Assembly (NCBI RefSeq): GCF_025140835.1
Contig: NZ_CP081153.1
Span: forward strand, 806,001-870,000
Source of the DNA: Aliiroseovarius sp. M344
GTDB taxonomy: Bacteria > Pseudomonadota > Alphaproteobacteria > Rhodobacterales > Rhodobacteraceae
DNA length: 64,000 bases
Direction of reading: 5' to 3'
Shown here in pieces: positions 9,864-18,593 of this stretch (its first letter is position 1; every line of letters starts with the position of its first letter). Under the pieces are notes generated by a model, which did no database searches, had not been told where the DNA came from, and saw only the letters and a list, made by a program, of their open reading frames with translations. Position numbers and translations under genes: made by a program.

Positions 9864-10070
9864 ATGCAGATCAGCAAATTCTTCGTGGGGGCCGCAGCCC
9901 TTGTCATGCTGGCAGGATGCCAGTGGAACGACTTACAACGCGCCGGTGTCGGCGCGGCAACGGGTGCGGTGGTCGCGAAAGCGGCCAGCGGCAACCTTCT
10001 TACCGGTGCTGTCATCGGCGCGGGCGCTGGTGCGCTGTGCGATGATGTCGGCATGCGCATTTGTAACTGA
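9864..10070 (+). CDS. Small glycine-zipper lipoprotein
   Basis: 68 residues. The signal peptide ends in the lipobox LAGC (Cys about residue 19), followed by a mature peptide with a glycine-zipper-like GVGAATGAVVAKAASG...GAVIGAGAGA repeat, typical of small outer-membrane lipoproteins of the SmpA/Omp-slyB-like kind. A good GAGGCAG site precedes the ATG. It is flanked by its own terminator, so it is likely a monocistronic gene inside the pcc block. Biological role unknown. Confidence 0.8.
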   Translation: MQISKFFVGAAALVMLAGCQWNDLQRAGVGAATGAVVAKAASGNLLTGAVIGAGAGALCDDVGMRICN

Positions 10071-10109
10071 TAAAATTGCCGCTTCGCGCGGCACCGTGAC
10101 TTCGTTTCA

Positions 10110-10140
10110 GCCTGCCGGGTTTGCGCCCGGCGGGCTTTTC
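10110..10140 (+). terminator. Rho-independent terminator
   Basis: GCCTGCCGGG (10110-10119) pairs with CCCGGCGGGC (10126-10135) around a six-base loop, followed by TTTT. It separates the lipoprotein gene from pccA. Confidence 0.8.
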
Positions 10141-10213
10141 TATGCCAATTTGCACAAAAAACTGCACGGTGGTTCTGCCCACCGCGCGCACACATAAACG
10201 GAAGGGACAGGAC

Positions 10214-12262
10214 ATGTTCAAGAAGATCCTGATTGCAAACCGGGGCGAAATCGCCTGCCGCGTGATCAAAACCGCCCGCAAGATGGGCATCCAGACAGTG
10301 GCCATTTACTCGGACGCGGACAAAAACGCCCTTCATGTGAAAATGGCTGATGAAGCGGTTCATATTGGGCCGCCCCCCGCCAACCAGTCCTATATTGTCA
10401 TCGACAAAGTGATGAAGGCGATCAAGGAGACGGGCGCCGAGGCGGTGCATCCGGGATATGGTTTTCTGTCCGAGAACTCGAAATTCGCCGAGGCTTTGTC
10501 TGCCGCCGGTGTCGCGTTCATTGGACCGCCCGTGGGCGCAATCGAAGCAATGGGCGACAAAATCACATCGAAGAAGATCGCTCAGGACGCCGATGTCTCA
10601 ACTGTGCCCGGCTATATGGGTCTGATTGAGGACGCAGAAGAGGCCGTCAAAATCTCAAACCAGATTGGGTACCCGGTGATGATCAAGGCGTCGGCTGGCG
10701 GCGGTGGCAAAGGGATGCGGATTGCGTGGAATGACAATGAAGCCCGCGAAGGGTTTCAGTCGTCCAAGAACGAGGCAGCCTCTTCTTTCGGCGATGACCG
10801 GATCTTCATTGAGAAGTTTATCACGCAACCACGTCACATCGAGATTCAAGTTCTCTGCGACAGCCACGGCAACGGTGTCTATCTGGGCGAGCGCGAATGC
10901 TCGATCCAGCGTCGGCAGCAGAAAGTCGTAGAAGAAGCCCCAAGCCCCTTCCTGGACGAAGCCACACGTAAAGCGATGGGCGAACAGGCGGTCGCGCTTG
11001 CGCAAGCCGTGGATTATGCCAGCGCCGGTACGGTCGAGTTCATCGTCGATGGCGACAAGAACTTCTATTTCCTTGAAATGAATACACGCCTTCAGGTGGA
11101 ACACCCCGTAACCGAGCTGATCACCGGCGTCGATTTGGTCGAACAGATGATCCGTGTCGCGGCTGGTGAGAAGCTGTCGATCAGCCAGAAAGATGTGACA
11201 CTGACCGGCTGGGCCATCGAAAACCGTCTTTATGCGGAAGATCCGTATCGCGGCTTCCTGCCGTCGATCGGTCGCCTGACAGCCTATCGTCCACCAGCGG
11301 AACTGGCCGCAGGACCGCTGCTTGAGAACGACAAATGGCAAGGGGATGCGCCCAAGGGCAACACCATCGCCGTGCGCAATGACACAGGCGTTTTCGAAGG
11401 CGGCGAGATCTCGATGTATTATGACCCGATGATCGCCAAGCTGTGCACGTGGGCTCCGACGCGGGATGAAGCCATCGAAGCGATGCGTGTTGCGCTGGAC
11501 AGCTTCGAGGTTGAGGGCATTGGCCACAACCTTCCCTTCCTGTCAGCTGTGATGGATCATCCGATCTTCATCAAGGGCGACATGACCACGGCGTTTATCG
11601 AGGAACAATACCCCGATGGGTTTGAAGGCGTAGAGCTTGCGCAGGAAAACCTGAAGTGTATCGCAGCCGCGGCCGCCGCCATGTATCGGGTCGCCGAGAT
11701 CCGGCGTGCGCGCATTTCTGGCCGCATGGACAATCACGAACGCAAGGTCGGAAAGCACTGGGTTGTTACATTGCAAGGGATAGAATTTGCAATGAAAATC
11801 AAAGCTGACAAGAAGGGGTCGACGGTCAAGTTCGAAGACGGCTCGAAGCTGCGCGTGACGTCGGATTGGACGCCGGGCAACAGTTTGGCACGTCTGAGCG
11901 TCGGCGGTGAGCCGCTGGTACTGAAAGTCGACAAGATTCCCGCCGGGTTCCGCATGCGGTCGCGCGGTGCCGACCTGAAGGTTCATGTCCGCACCCCACG
12001 TCAAGCTGAACTTGCCCGCTTGATGCCCGAGAAACTGCCGCCGGATACATCAAAAATGCTTCTGTGCCCGATGCCGGGTTTGATGGTGAAGATCAACGTA
12101 GAGGCCGGTGATGAAGTGCAGGAAGGGCAGGCCCTGTGCACCATCGAAGCCATGAAGATGGAGAACATCCTACGCGCCGAAAAGAAGGGCGTGGTGACCA
12201 AGATCAATGCCGGGGCTGGTGACAGTCTGGCTGTTGACGAAGTGATCATGGAGTTCGAATAA
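10214..12262 (+). CDS. pccA: Propionyl-CoA carboxylase, biotin carboxylase/BCCP (alpha) subunit
   Basis: 682 residues from the ATG at 10214, which follows a GGAAGGGACAGG ribosome-binding site; an upstream in-frame start would place a hairpin terminator inside the coding region. Residues 1-450 are the biotin carboxylase with FKKILIANRGEIA, the ATP-grasp glycine loop GGGGKGMR, and EMNTRLQVEHPVTE. A BT interaction domain follows, then a biotinyl domain with EAMKMEN and the biotinylated Lys648. It partners PccB to make the alpha6beta6 enzyme. The following gene starts two bases after the stop. Confidence 0.97.
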   Translation: MFKKILIANRGEIACRVIKTARKMGIQTVAIYSDADKNALHVKMADEAVHIGPPPANQSYIVIDKVMKAIKETGAEAVHPGYGFLSENSKFAEALSAAGVAFIGPPVGAIEAMGDKITSKKIAQDADVSTVPGYMGLIEDAEEAVKISNQIGYPVMIKASAGGGGKGMRIAWNDNEAREGFQSSKNEAASSFGDDRIFIEKFITQPRHIEIQVLCDSHGNGVYLGERECSIQRRQQKVVEEAPSPFLDEATRKAMGEQAVALAQAVDYASAGTVEFIVDGDKNFYFLEMNTRLQVEHPVTELITGVDLVEQMIRVAAGEKLSISQKDVTLTGWAIENRLYAEDPYRGFLPSIGRLTAYRPPAELAAGPLLENDKWQGDAPKGNTIAVRNDTGVFEGGEISMYYDPMIAKLCTWAPTRDEAIEAMRVALDSFEVEGIGHNLPFLSAVMDHPIFIKGDMTTAFIEEQYPDGFEGVELAQENLKCIAAAAAAMYRVAEIRRARISGRMDNHERKVGKHWVVTLQGIEFAMKIKADKKGSTVKFEDGSKLRVTSDWTPGNSLARLSVGGEPLVLKVDKIPAGFRMRSRGADLKVHVRTPRQAELARLMPEKLPPDTSKMLLCPMPGLMVKINVEAGDEVQEGQALCTIEAMKMENILRAEKKGVVTKINAGAGDSLAVDEVIMEFE

Positions 12263-12264
12263 AG

Positions 12265-13830
12265 ATGGCACTTGCGACCAGTACGACAACGGACCGGAGC
12301 TTTACCGTTCCCCTGATCGCCGTGATCGCGGTGCTGGTCGCATTCACTGCGATTCAAGTTGGGGCTTATTCGATCGCCGGGCGGTTCGAATACCCATTGG
12401 ATGACGTTTATATTCATCTAGCAATGGCAGACGGTATTGCCGCTGGCGGATATGGCGTGAATGCCGGTGAATATGCCTCGGCCGCGTCGTCACCGCTCTA
12501 CCCATATCTGCTGGCACCGTTTTCCGGCCAACAAATCCAGCGGTACATCCCGCTCCTGATTAACATTCTGGCACTTGTGACTGCAACGTTGTTGTGGGCG
12601 CGCATCGTGGTGGACGCGCTTGGCCGCACTGGCATGGGCTTTGTCTTGGCCGTGTTCGGATTGATCGCTTTGAACCTGCCGCAACTGGCGTTTTCGGGGA
12701 TGGAGCATACGTTGCATATCCTTGCGACGCTGGCCGTGGTCCGCGGCATTCAGCTGTTGGGTAACAAAGATCGGGTGTCGGTCTTGTTGATCGCCGGGAT
12801 GATCCTTGGGCCGATGATCCGCTTCGAAGCCATGGCGATTTCCGTCGCCGCCGCACTGTTTTTGATCTTCGACGGACGCGCGCGTCTTGGGGTTCTGTTG
12901 GGTGTGTTGTCTATTCTGCCGGTGGTCGGCTTCATGTATTTCCTGACGACGCTTGGGTTGGACCCACTGCCCAACTCGGTCAACGCGAAACTGGGTGTTG
13001 GCGCAGCGCCGGATATGGGGCGATTTGAATATTTTATAGCAAAAATAGCTGCGAAGATGCGCGGGCTGGCGGCAATGGGCTTCGGCCTAATGCTTTTCCT
13101 GGCGTTGGTTAACCTGCTGCGAAGCCGGATGATGGGGGACCGTCGGCTTGTATTGATGCTTGCAGTCGCCAGTTTCGCGGGTCTTGGCCACCTGGCCTTT
13201 GGGCAGTTTGGCTGGATGGATCGGTATGAGATTTACATCCTCGTTTTTCTGGCCGCGATGCTGATCGTGGCCGCCGAACGTGGCGAGGGGGCTTTCCGAA
13301 ACACGACAGTTCTGGCCGTGGTCGCCGCGATGGCGGTCTGTTCGGTGCAGTATTACGCCAATATCGTCTATTCGTCGGTTTTCTCACCGCGCGGCATTTC
13401 TTTGCAGCAAAACCAAATGGCCCGATTTGCACATGAGTATGTCAAAGCGCCCGTCGGCGTGAACGACTTGGGTCTGGTTGTCTGGCGCAACCCGAACTAT
13501 GTGCTCGACCTTTTTGGGCTGGCCTCAAAAGAAGCACTTGAAACACGGCGGTCGATGCCTTCGCAAGGTTGGGGCGCACCGCTTGCGGCTGCGCGCGATG
13601 TCGACTTGGTGATGATTTACGATCGGTGGCTGCACGGCACCGTCGGCGCGAACTGGGTTCGATTGGGCGAATTGCACGCCGCCCCACCCACAGGTGCGCT
13701 GGGTGACAACAAAGTCGGGTTTTATGCGACCAGCCCGGATGCGGTTGCAGACCTGCGTGCCAAACTTGAAGCTTTCGTGCCGACCTTACCCACAGGGGCG
13801 ACCTTCTTTATGCAGGAGGCACTGCAATGA
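12265..13830 (+). CDS. Polytopic membrane protein, glycosyltransferase-like
   Basis: 521 residues with roughly 9-11 hydrophobic segments in the first 370 residues and a soluble C-terminal domain. The first large loop contains DDVYIHLAMADG, placed like the acidic DD/DE motif of GT-C fold glycosyltransferases, followed by YASAASSPLYPY. This suggests a polyprenyl-linked-sugar-using or related membrane enzyme, but the family is not certain and no substrate can be named. It starts 2 bp after pccA and overlaps the next gene by four bases, so it is part of the pccA transcript although a role in propionyl-CoA metabolism is not obvious. Confidence 0.6.
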   Translation: MALATSTTTDRSFTVPLIAVIAVLVAFTAIQVGAYSIAGRFEYPLDDVYIHLAMADGIAAGGYGVNAGEYASAASSPLYPYLLAPFSGQQIQRYIPLLINILALVTATLLWARIVVDALGRTGMGFVLAVFGLIALNLPQLAFSGMEHTLHILATLAVVRGIQLLGNKDRVSVLLIAGMILGPMIRFEAMAISVAAALFLIFDGRARLGVLLGVLSILPVVGFMYFLTTLGLDPLPNSVNAKLGVGAAPDMGRFEYFIAKIAAKMRGLAAMGFGLMLFLALVNLLRSRMMGDRRLVLMLAVASFAGLGHLAFGQFGWMDRYEIYILVFLAAMLIVAAERGEGAFRNTTVLAVVAAMAVCSVQYYANIVYSSVFSPRGISLQQNQMARFAHEYVKAPVGVNDLGLVVWRNPNYVLDLFGLASKEALETRRSMPSQGWGAPLAAARDVDLVMIYDRWLHGTVGANWVRLGELHAAPPTGALGDNKVGFYATSPDAVADLRAKLEAFVPTLPTGATFFMQEALQ

Positions 13831-14366
13831 TCTGGCAAGCGCGTGCCTTTTCGTTGCGGGATGCCGGGCTATTGGCCTCGCTGTCTCTGGTTAGCCTTGG
13901 GCTTGCCGGGTGTGATCGCAACAATGCCGATGATCTGCGTGCAGAACTGGAGCAGAGGTTTTTTCTAGGTGAAACGTTGTTCTTTGAAAGCAAACAGCGC
14001 TGCACCGCCGCCGTGTTCCGCGCGACCGAGAATGATGTGAAGCAGGGTGTGGTCAGCCATGATGACCCGGAAACGGCTCAAGCTGCCTATCGCCGCGAAG
14101 GAACTGCTGTTTTTCGTCGCGCCGGGCTTTCGCCGCATGACCTAACCGACATCCTGTTGATGTCCGGCGATGGCGCATTCGGAAAACAGGCTTTGGCAGC
14201 CGCGGCATTGGTCGAGGGTTGCCTGACAAAAGAAATCAGCATTGGATTTAAGGTCGCCCTGACACGACCCGGAGCAACACTCGCCATTTCCGATGCGCTG
14301 GGCGGGGTGATCATCCTCGATCCAGTTGACCGCAAACTCTATTTCGCCGCCGGAGATCCAGTCTGA
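13827..14366 (+). CDS. Putative lipoprotein of unknown function
   Basis: 179 residues with start codon overlapping the preceding stop (ATGA). The N terminus has a charged start, a hydrophobic stretch and the lipobox LAGC (Cys about residue 29), so the mature protein would be membrane anchored. The mature part contains two further Cys (QRCTAAVF and EGCLTKE), possibly a disulfide. I do not recognise the domain. It lies between pccA and the mutase gene in the same orientation. Confidence 0.65.
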   Translation: MIWQARAFSLRDAGLLASLSLVSLGLAGCDRNNADDLRAELEQRFFLGETLFFESKQRCTAAVFRATENDVKQGVVSHDDPETAQAAYRREGTAVFRRAGLSPHDLTDILLMSGDGAFGKQALAAAALVEGCLTKEISIGFKVALTRPGATLAISDALGGVIILDPVDRKLYFAAGDPV

Positions 14367-14426
14367 TCGGTGGCACCGCAATTGCCTGCATGGCTGCAGG
14401 ATAAAAATGACGAAAAGGATGACGTG

Positions 14427-16553
14427 ATGAGCGATACAGCCAAGTGGAAAGAACTGGCCGAGAAGGAACTTCGCGGTCGCGCGCTTGATGATCTGACGTG
14501 GAATACGTTGGAAGGGATCGACGTGAAGCCGCTTTATACAGCGGACGACACGCAAGATTTGGACCACATGGGCACGCTGCCCGGTTTTGGACCATTCACC
14601 CGAGGCGTTAAGGCGACAATGTATGCCGGCCGTCCGTGGACGATCCGCCAATATGCAGGCTTTTCGACCGCCGAGGAATCGAATGCCTTCTATCGCCGCA
14701 ACCTCGCTGCAGGTCAGCAGGGCGTGTCGGTTGCGTTCGATCTGGCCACACACCGTGGTTACGACAGCGACCACCCACGCGTTGTCGGCGATGTGGGCAA
14801 AGCCGGTGTCGCAATCGACTCGATCGAGGATATGAAGATCCTGTTCGACGGAATCCCGCTTGATAAAGTGTCGGTGTCGATGACCATGAACGGCGCGGTC
14901 ATACCGATCCTCGCAAATTTCATCGTTGCTGGTGAAGAGCAGGGTCACGACAAGGCGCTGCTGTCGGGCACCATTCAGAATGACATTCTGAAAGAATTCA
15001 TGGTGCGCAACACGTATATCTATCCGCCTGAACCGTCGATGCGGATTATTTCGGACATCATTGAATATACGTCAAACGAGATGCCGAAATTCAACTCGAT
15101 CTCGATCTCGGGCTACCACATGCAGGAAGCGGGCGCGAACCTTGTGCAGGAGCTGGCCTATACGCTGGCCGACGGGCGCGAATATGTGCGTGCGGCGATT
15201 GAGGCAGGTATGGACGTAGACAAGTTTGCTGGCCGCCTGTCGTTCTTCTTTGCCATCGGCATGAACTTCTTCATGGAAGCCGCCAAACTGCGCGCGGCCC
15301 GCACCTTATGGCATCGCGTGATGACCGATTTCAACGCAAAGTCCGAACGCTCGAAAATGCTGCGCACCCACTGCCAGACATCGGGCGTGAGCTTGCAAGA
15401 ACAAGACCCCTATAACAACGTGATCCGCACAGCCTATGAGGCGATGTCGGCTGCCCTTGGCGGCACCCAGTCGCTGCACACCAATGCGCTGGACGAAGCC
15501 ATCGCGTTGCCCACAGACTTCTCGGCCCGGATCGCGCGCAATACGCAGATCATCTTGCAAGAAGAAACCGGCGTGACCAACGTGGTCGATCCGCTGGCTG
15601 GGTCTTATTATGTCGAAGCGCTGACTGACGAACTGATCAACAAAGCCTGGGCCTTGATGGAAGAGGTCGAAGAGATGGGCGGCATGACCAAAGCGGTTGC
15701 CAGCGGTATGCCCAAGCTGCGGATCGAAGAATCCGCGGCCAAGCGCCAAGCGATGATCGACCGAGGTGAAGAGACCATCGTCGGTGTGAACAAACACAGG
15801 TTGGAAAAAGAAGACCCGATCGACATTCTGGACGTGGACAATGTTGCCGTGCGCGAAAGCCAGATTGCCCGTCTTGAAAAAATTCGCGCGACACGCGACA
15901 GCGCCGCATGCGACGCCGCGCTGGCTGAACTGACCCGCCGCGCCAAAGAAGGCGGCAACCTGCTTGAAGCGGCCGTCGAAGCCGCGCGGTCACGCGCAAC
16001 AGTCGGAGAGATATCTATGGCTATGGAAGAAGAATTCGGTCGCCACCGCGCCGAAGTTAAAACGCTGGCTGGCGTCTATGGCGCGGCATACGAAGGCGAT
16101 GAAGGCTTTGCCGCCATTCAGAAGTCGGTTGAAGAATTTGCAGATGCCGAAGGCCGTCGTCCGCGCATGTTGGTCGTCAAGATGGGCCAGGATGGTCATG
16201 ATCGGGGCGCTAAAGTGATCGCGACGGCCTTTGCAGATATCGGCTTTGATGTCGATGTTGGACCGCTGTTCCAGACCCCGGAAGAGGCTGCGCAGGACGC
16301 CATTGATAACGACGTGCATATCGTCGGCATCAGCAGCCAAGCCGCTGGTCACAAGACCTTGGCGCCACAACTGGTGAACGCGCTGAAAGAACAGGGTGCA
16401 GAAGACATCATCGTGATCTGTGGTGGAGTTATTCCGCAGCAGGACTATGATTTCCTTTATAAAAATGGCGTGAAAGCTATCTTTGGCCCGGGCACGAACA
16501 TTCCGAAAGCTGCGCAGGACATTCTGAAACTGGTGCGTTCGGACCGCGGCTGA
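14427..16553 (+). CDS. mcm: Methylmalonyl-CoA mutase
   Basis: Adenosylcobalamin-dependent isomerisation of (R)-methylmalonyl-CoA to succinyl-CoA. From the ATG at 14427 (after AAAGGATGACG) the protein is 708 residues, the normal single-chain length. The N-terminal TIM barrel has [11 protein letters not shown] and the substrate-tunnel region [12 protein letters not shown]. The C-terminal cobalamin domain has the DxHxxG motif at residues 589-594 (DGHDRG, with His591 as the lower axial ligand) and ends with IFGPGTNIP. With pccAB it completes propionyl-CoA to succinyl-CoA, except for an epimerase. Confidence 0.97.
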   Translation: MSDTAKWKELAEKELRGRALDDLTWNTLEGIDVKPLYTADDTQDLDHMGTLPGFGPFTRGVKATMYAGRPWTIRQYAGFSTAEESNAFYRRNLAAGQQGVSVAFDLATHRGYDSDHPRVVGDVGKAGVAIDSIEDMKILFDGIPLDKVSVSMTMNGAVIPILANFIVAGEEQGHDKALLSGTIQNDILKEFMVRNTYIYPPEPSMRIISDIIEYTSNEMPKFNSISISGYHMQEAGANLVQELAYTLADGREYVRAAIEAGMDVDKFAGRLSFFFAIGMNFFMEAAKLRAARTLWHRVMTDFNAKSERSKMLRTHCQTSGVSLQEQDPYNNVIRTAYEAMSAALGGTQSLHTNALDEAIALPTDFSARIARNTQIILQEETGVTNVVDPLAGSYYVEALTDELINKAWALMEEVEEMGGMTKAVASGMPKLRIEESAAKRQAMIDRGEETIVGVNKHRLEKEDPIDILDVDNVAVRESQIARLEKIRATRDSAACDAALAELTRRAKEGGNLLEAAVEAARSRATVGEISMAMEEEFGRHRAEVKTLAGVYGAAYEGDEGFAAIQKSVEEFADAEGRRPRMLVVKMGQDGHDRGAKVIATAFADIGFDVDVGPLFQTPEEAAQDAIDNDVHIVGISSQAAGHKTLAPQLVNALKEQGAEDIIVICGGVIPQQDYDFLYKNGVKAIFGPGTNIPKAAQDILKLVRSDRG

Positions 16554-16570
16554 TCGACAAGACACTTGCG

Positions 16571-16592
16571 GCTGGCGGGTTTTCCCGCCAGC
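16571..16592 (+). terminator. Hairpin after the mutase gene
   Basis: Perfect 9-bp stem GCTGGCGGG (16571-16579) and CCCGCCAGC (16584-16592) with a TTTT loop, starting 17 bp after the mutase stop. It is followed by TTC rather than a long T-run, so it may be a weak terminator or an mRNA-stabilising hairpin. Confidence 0.6.
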
Positions 16593-16619
16593 TTCATCCC
16601 AGACCAGAAGGAGACGGTT

Positions 16620-17237
16620 TTGGCTCTGGGAATAATAGATCATCTTGTGGTGTCCTCCGCGACCCTGTCAGAAGGCGTCGCGTTTATCGAGGACCTGCTT
16701 GGGGTGCCCATGACGGAGGGAGGAGACCATCCGCTTATGGGCACCCACAACGCGCTTTTATCGTTGGGGCCAGAGATCTATCTGGAAGTCATCGCAGTTA
16801 ACCCGGATGCACCAAATCCTGATCACGCCCGTTGGTATGATCTGGACTATTTCACCGGGCCTGCGCGGCTGACAAATTGGGTTTTGCGGGTGCCGGATCT
16901 GATCGACGCATTACATCGCGCGCCAGACGGGATGGGCGACCGGGTTGCGCTTGAACGCGGCGTCTATGCGTGGGACATGGCGATCCCGCAGGATGGTCGG
17001 CTTCCCTTCTCTGGCTGCGCACCTGGGCTTCTGAGTTGGAAAGGCAAGCAACCCGCGCCCAACCTGCCCGATCTGGGGCTTCGCCTTGCCGCAATAGAAA
17101 TCACCCACCCGGAGGCCGAAGCTCTTTCCGTAGCACTAGCCCCTTTGGTTGCTGATGATCGTATCTCGGTGCATGCGGGCACAGCACAGCTGATTGCTTG
17201 GCTTGATACGCCCAAAGGTTTGGTTGAACTGTCATGA
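16620..17237 (+). CDS. VOC-family protein, glyoxalase-like domain
   Basis: 205 residues assuming the TTG at 16620, eight bases after a strong AGAAGGAGACGG ribosome-binding site. An upstream ATG at 16566 would read through the 16571-16592 hairpin and is less likely. It starts IIDHLVV and has the paired beta-alpha-beta-beta-beta modules of the VOC fold, closest in look to the 'glyoxalase-like' type (single 200-residue chain). It sits directly after methylmalonyl-CoA mutase but lacks the compact 135-residue form of methylmalonyl-CoA epimerase, so that role is not assigned. It overlaps the GNAT gene by four bases. Confidence 0.7.
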   Translation: MALGIIDHLVVSSATLSEGVAFIEDLLGVPMTEGGDHPLMGTHNALLSLGPEIYLEVIAVNPDAPNPDHARWYDLDYFTGPARLTNWVLRVPDLIDALHRAPDGMGDRVALERGVYAWDMAIPQDGRLPFSGCAPGLLSWKGKQPAPNLPDLGLRLAAIEITHPEAEALSVALAPLVADDRISVHAGTAQLIAWLDTPKGLVELS

Positions 17238-17707
17238 TCCGCCCAGCGACCAATGTGGACGCGCCGGCCATTCAGCGCCTCTGGAACATCGCAATCCGCG
17301 AGACGTTGATCACCTTCAACAGCGTCGAGAAGTCACCAACAGAGGTGGCCGAGGCAATTGAACAGTTTGATACGTTTCTGGTCGCAGAGATTGCCGGTCG
17401 GGTTATTGGCTTTGCTGCCCTTTTCCCTTTTCGCTCAGGTGCTGGCTACGCGCTTACCAAAGAGCATTCGATCATGCTGGATGCAGATGCGCGTGGGAAC
17501 GGCATTGGCCGTGCGTTAATGACTGAATTGGAAGACGCGGCACGAGCGCAGGGCGTGCACTCCTTGATCGCGGGGATATCGGCATCTAACCCGGACGGTG
17601 AGCCGTTTCATGTAGCAGTTGGGTTTGGTGCCGTTGGGCGCGTGAAACAGGCGGGGCGCAAGTTTGACCAGTGGCATGACCTCCTCTTGATGCAGAAGCT
17701 TATTTAA
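17234..17707 (+). CDS. GNAT-family N-acetyltransferase
   Basis: 157 residues covering a complete GNAT domain: MIRPATNVDAPAIQRLWN at the start, a beta-bulge region AEIAGRVIGFAAL, and the acetyl-CoA pyrophosphate loop ARGNGIGRALM (RxxGxG). The sequence pattern, including NSVEKSPTE and the late AVGFGAVGRVKQAGRKF, resembles phosphinothricin/methionine-sulfoximine acetyltransferases, but the acceptor cannot be fixed. It begins with an ATGA overlap with the VOC gene. A near-perfect inverted repeat starts inside its stop codon. Confidence 0.8.
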   Translation: MIRPATNVDAPAIQRLWNIAIRETLITFNSVEKSPTEVAEAIEQFDTFLVAEIAGRVIGFAALFPFRSGAGYALTKEHSIMLDADARGNGIGRALMTELEDAARAQGVHSLIAGISASNPDGEPFHVAVGFGAVGRVKQAGRKFDQWHDLLLMQKLI

Positions 17708-17754
17708 AGCGTTTCGAATGCTCCCTGTCTCAGGTTTAATTCGAAAAGCTTTAA
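17704..17754. repeat. 16-bp intergenic inverted repeat
   Basis: TTAAAGCGTTTCGAAT (17704-17719) is repeated inverted as ATTCGAAAAGCTTTAA (17739-17754), 15 of 16 bases complementary, with a 19-base spacer. The left arm begins in the GNAT stop codon. It could be a terminator-like hairpin or one copy of a dispersed intergenic palindrome; no second copy is obvious in this window. The remaining bases up to 17912 hold nothing I recognise. Confidence 0.6.
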
Positions 17755-17912
17755 GCATGGTCCACGTCGATTTTTGGTCGTGGCTCAGTTGACCAATTGA
17801 CGCCAAGTGTGTCGGAAATGCCCTGCAACCCAATGCTTTTGCGATAAGAAACATCTGTTTGATGATGCGCTTTGTGCTCGTTTTTGGAGCGCGGACTGTG
17901 TAACAAGTCGGC

Positions 17913-18593
17913 ATGTCGATCTGGTCCCGCATAACTGACGCGCTGTCCGCACTTGCCAAAGGCGAGGGGCTGTCGGATGTCTTCTCGCATCTCCGCACGC
18001 CACCCGAACGGTCTGCTGGCTTCGCGATTGCGGTGATTGCGCTTGGGGCGAAGATGGCGAAAGCTGACGGGCAGGTGACGCGCGACGAGGTGTCTGCGTT
18101 TCGCGAAGTTTTCAATATCCCACAGAGCGAAGAGAAAAACGCAGCACGTTTGTTCAATCTGGCGCGCACCGACGTTGCCGGTTTCGAATTGTATGCGCAA
18201 AAAGTGGCTGCAATGTTCGGGCCGGACGATCCGGCGCTTTGCGATTTGATGGAAGGGTTGTTTCACATCGCGATTGCGGATGGTGAATACCATCCCGCCG
18301 AAGATGATTTCCTGCAGCATGTGTCAGATATATTTGGAATTACCCCGCGAAAATTTGTCGCTCTGCGGTCGCGACTGGTGCCCGATGCGCATCCGGACCC
18401 GTACCAGGTTCTGGGCGTAACGGCGGATATGTCTCTGAAAGAGATTAGGGCCGCCTGGCGGAACGAGGTGCGCGAAAGCCACCCCGATCAGATGATCGCC
18501 CGTGGCGTTCCGGAAGAGGCCGTGAAACTGGCCGAGAAACGCCTGATTGCGATTAACCGCGCTTGGGAAGAAATCAGTAAGGATCGCGACTGA
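17913..18593 (+). CDS. TerB-DnaJ (DjlA-like) co-chaperone
   Basis: 226 residues. An N-terminal all-helical TerB-like domain (residues about 35-150, with KMAKADGQVTRDEVSAF and IADGEYHPAEDDFL, acidic putative metal-binding helices) is followed by a J-domain (about 160-226: DPYQVLGVTADMSLKEIRAAWRN) with an intact HPD motif in ESHPDQMIA. This is the layout of DjlA, but without an evident N-terminal membrane anchor, so it would be a soluble DnaK partner. It overlaps the next gene by one base (TGATG). Confidence 0.85.
   Translation: MSIWSRITDALSALAKGEGLSDVFSHLRTPPERSAGFAIAVIALGAKMAKADGQVTRDEVSAFREVFNIPQSEEKNAARLFNLARTDVAGFELYAQKVAAMFGPDDPALCDLMEGLFHIAIADGEYHPAEDDFLQHVSDIFGITPRKFVALRSRLVPDAHPDPYQVLGVTADMSLKEIRAAWRNEVRESHPDQMIARGVPEEAVKLAEKRLIAINRAWEEISKDRD

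Noticed and set aside
10148..10160. TTTGCACA-like sequence before pccA as a PccR site
   Set aside because: Only one imperfect half; too weak to call.
10655..11527. Long minus-strand frame opposite pccA
   Set aside because: Shadow frame; sequence is low in family-like motifs.
16620..17237. VOC protein as methylmalonyl-CoA epimerase
   Set aside because: Position after the mutase is suggestive, but length (205 residues) and sequence pattern differ from the compact epimerase. Left as VOC family.
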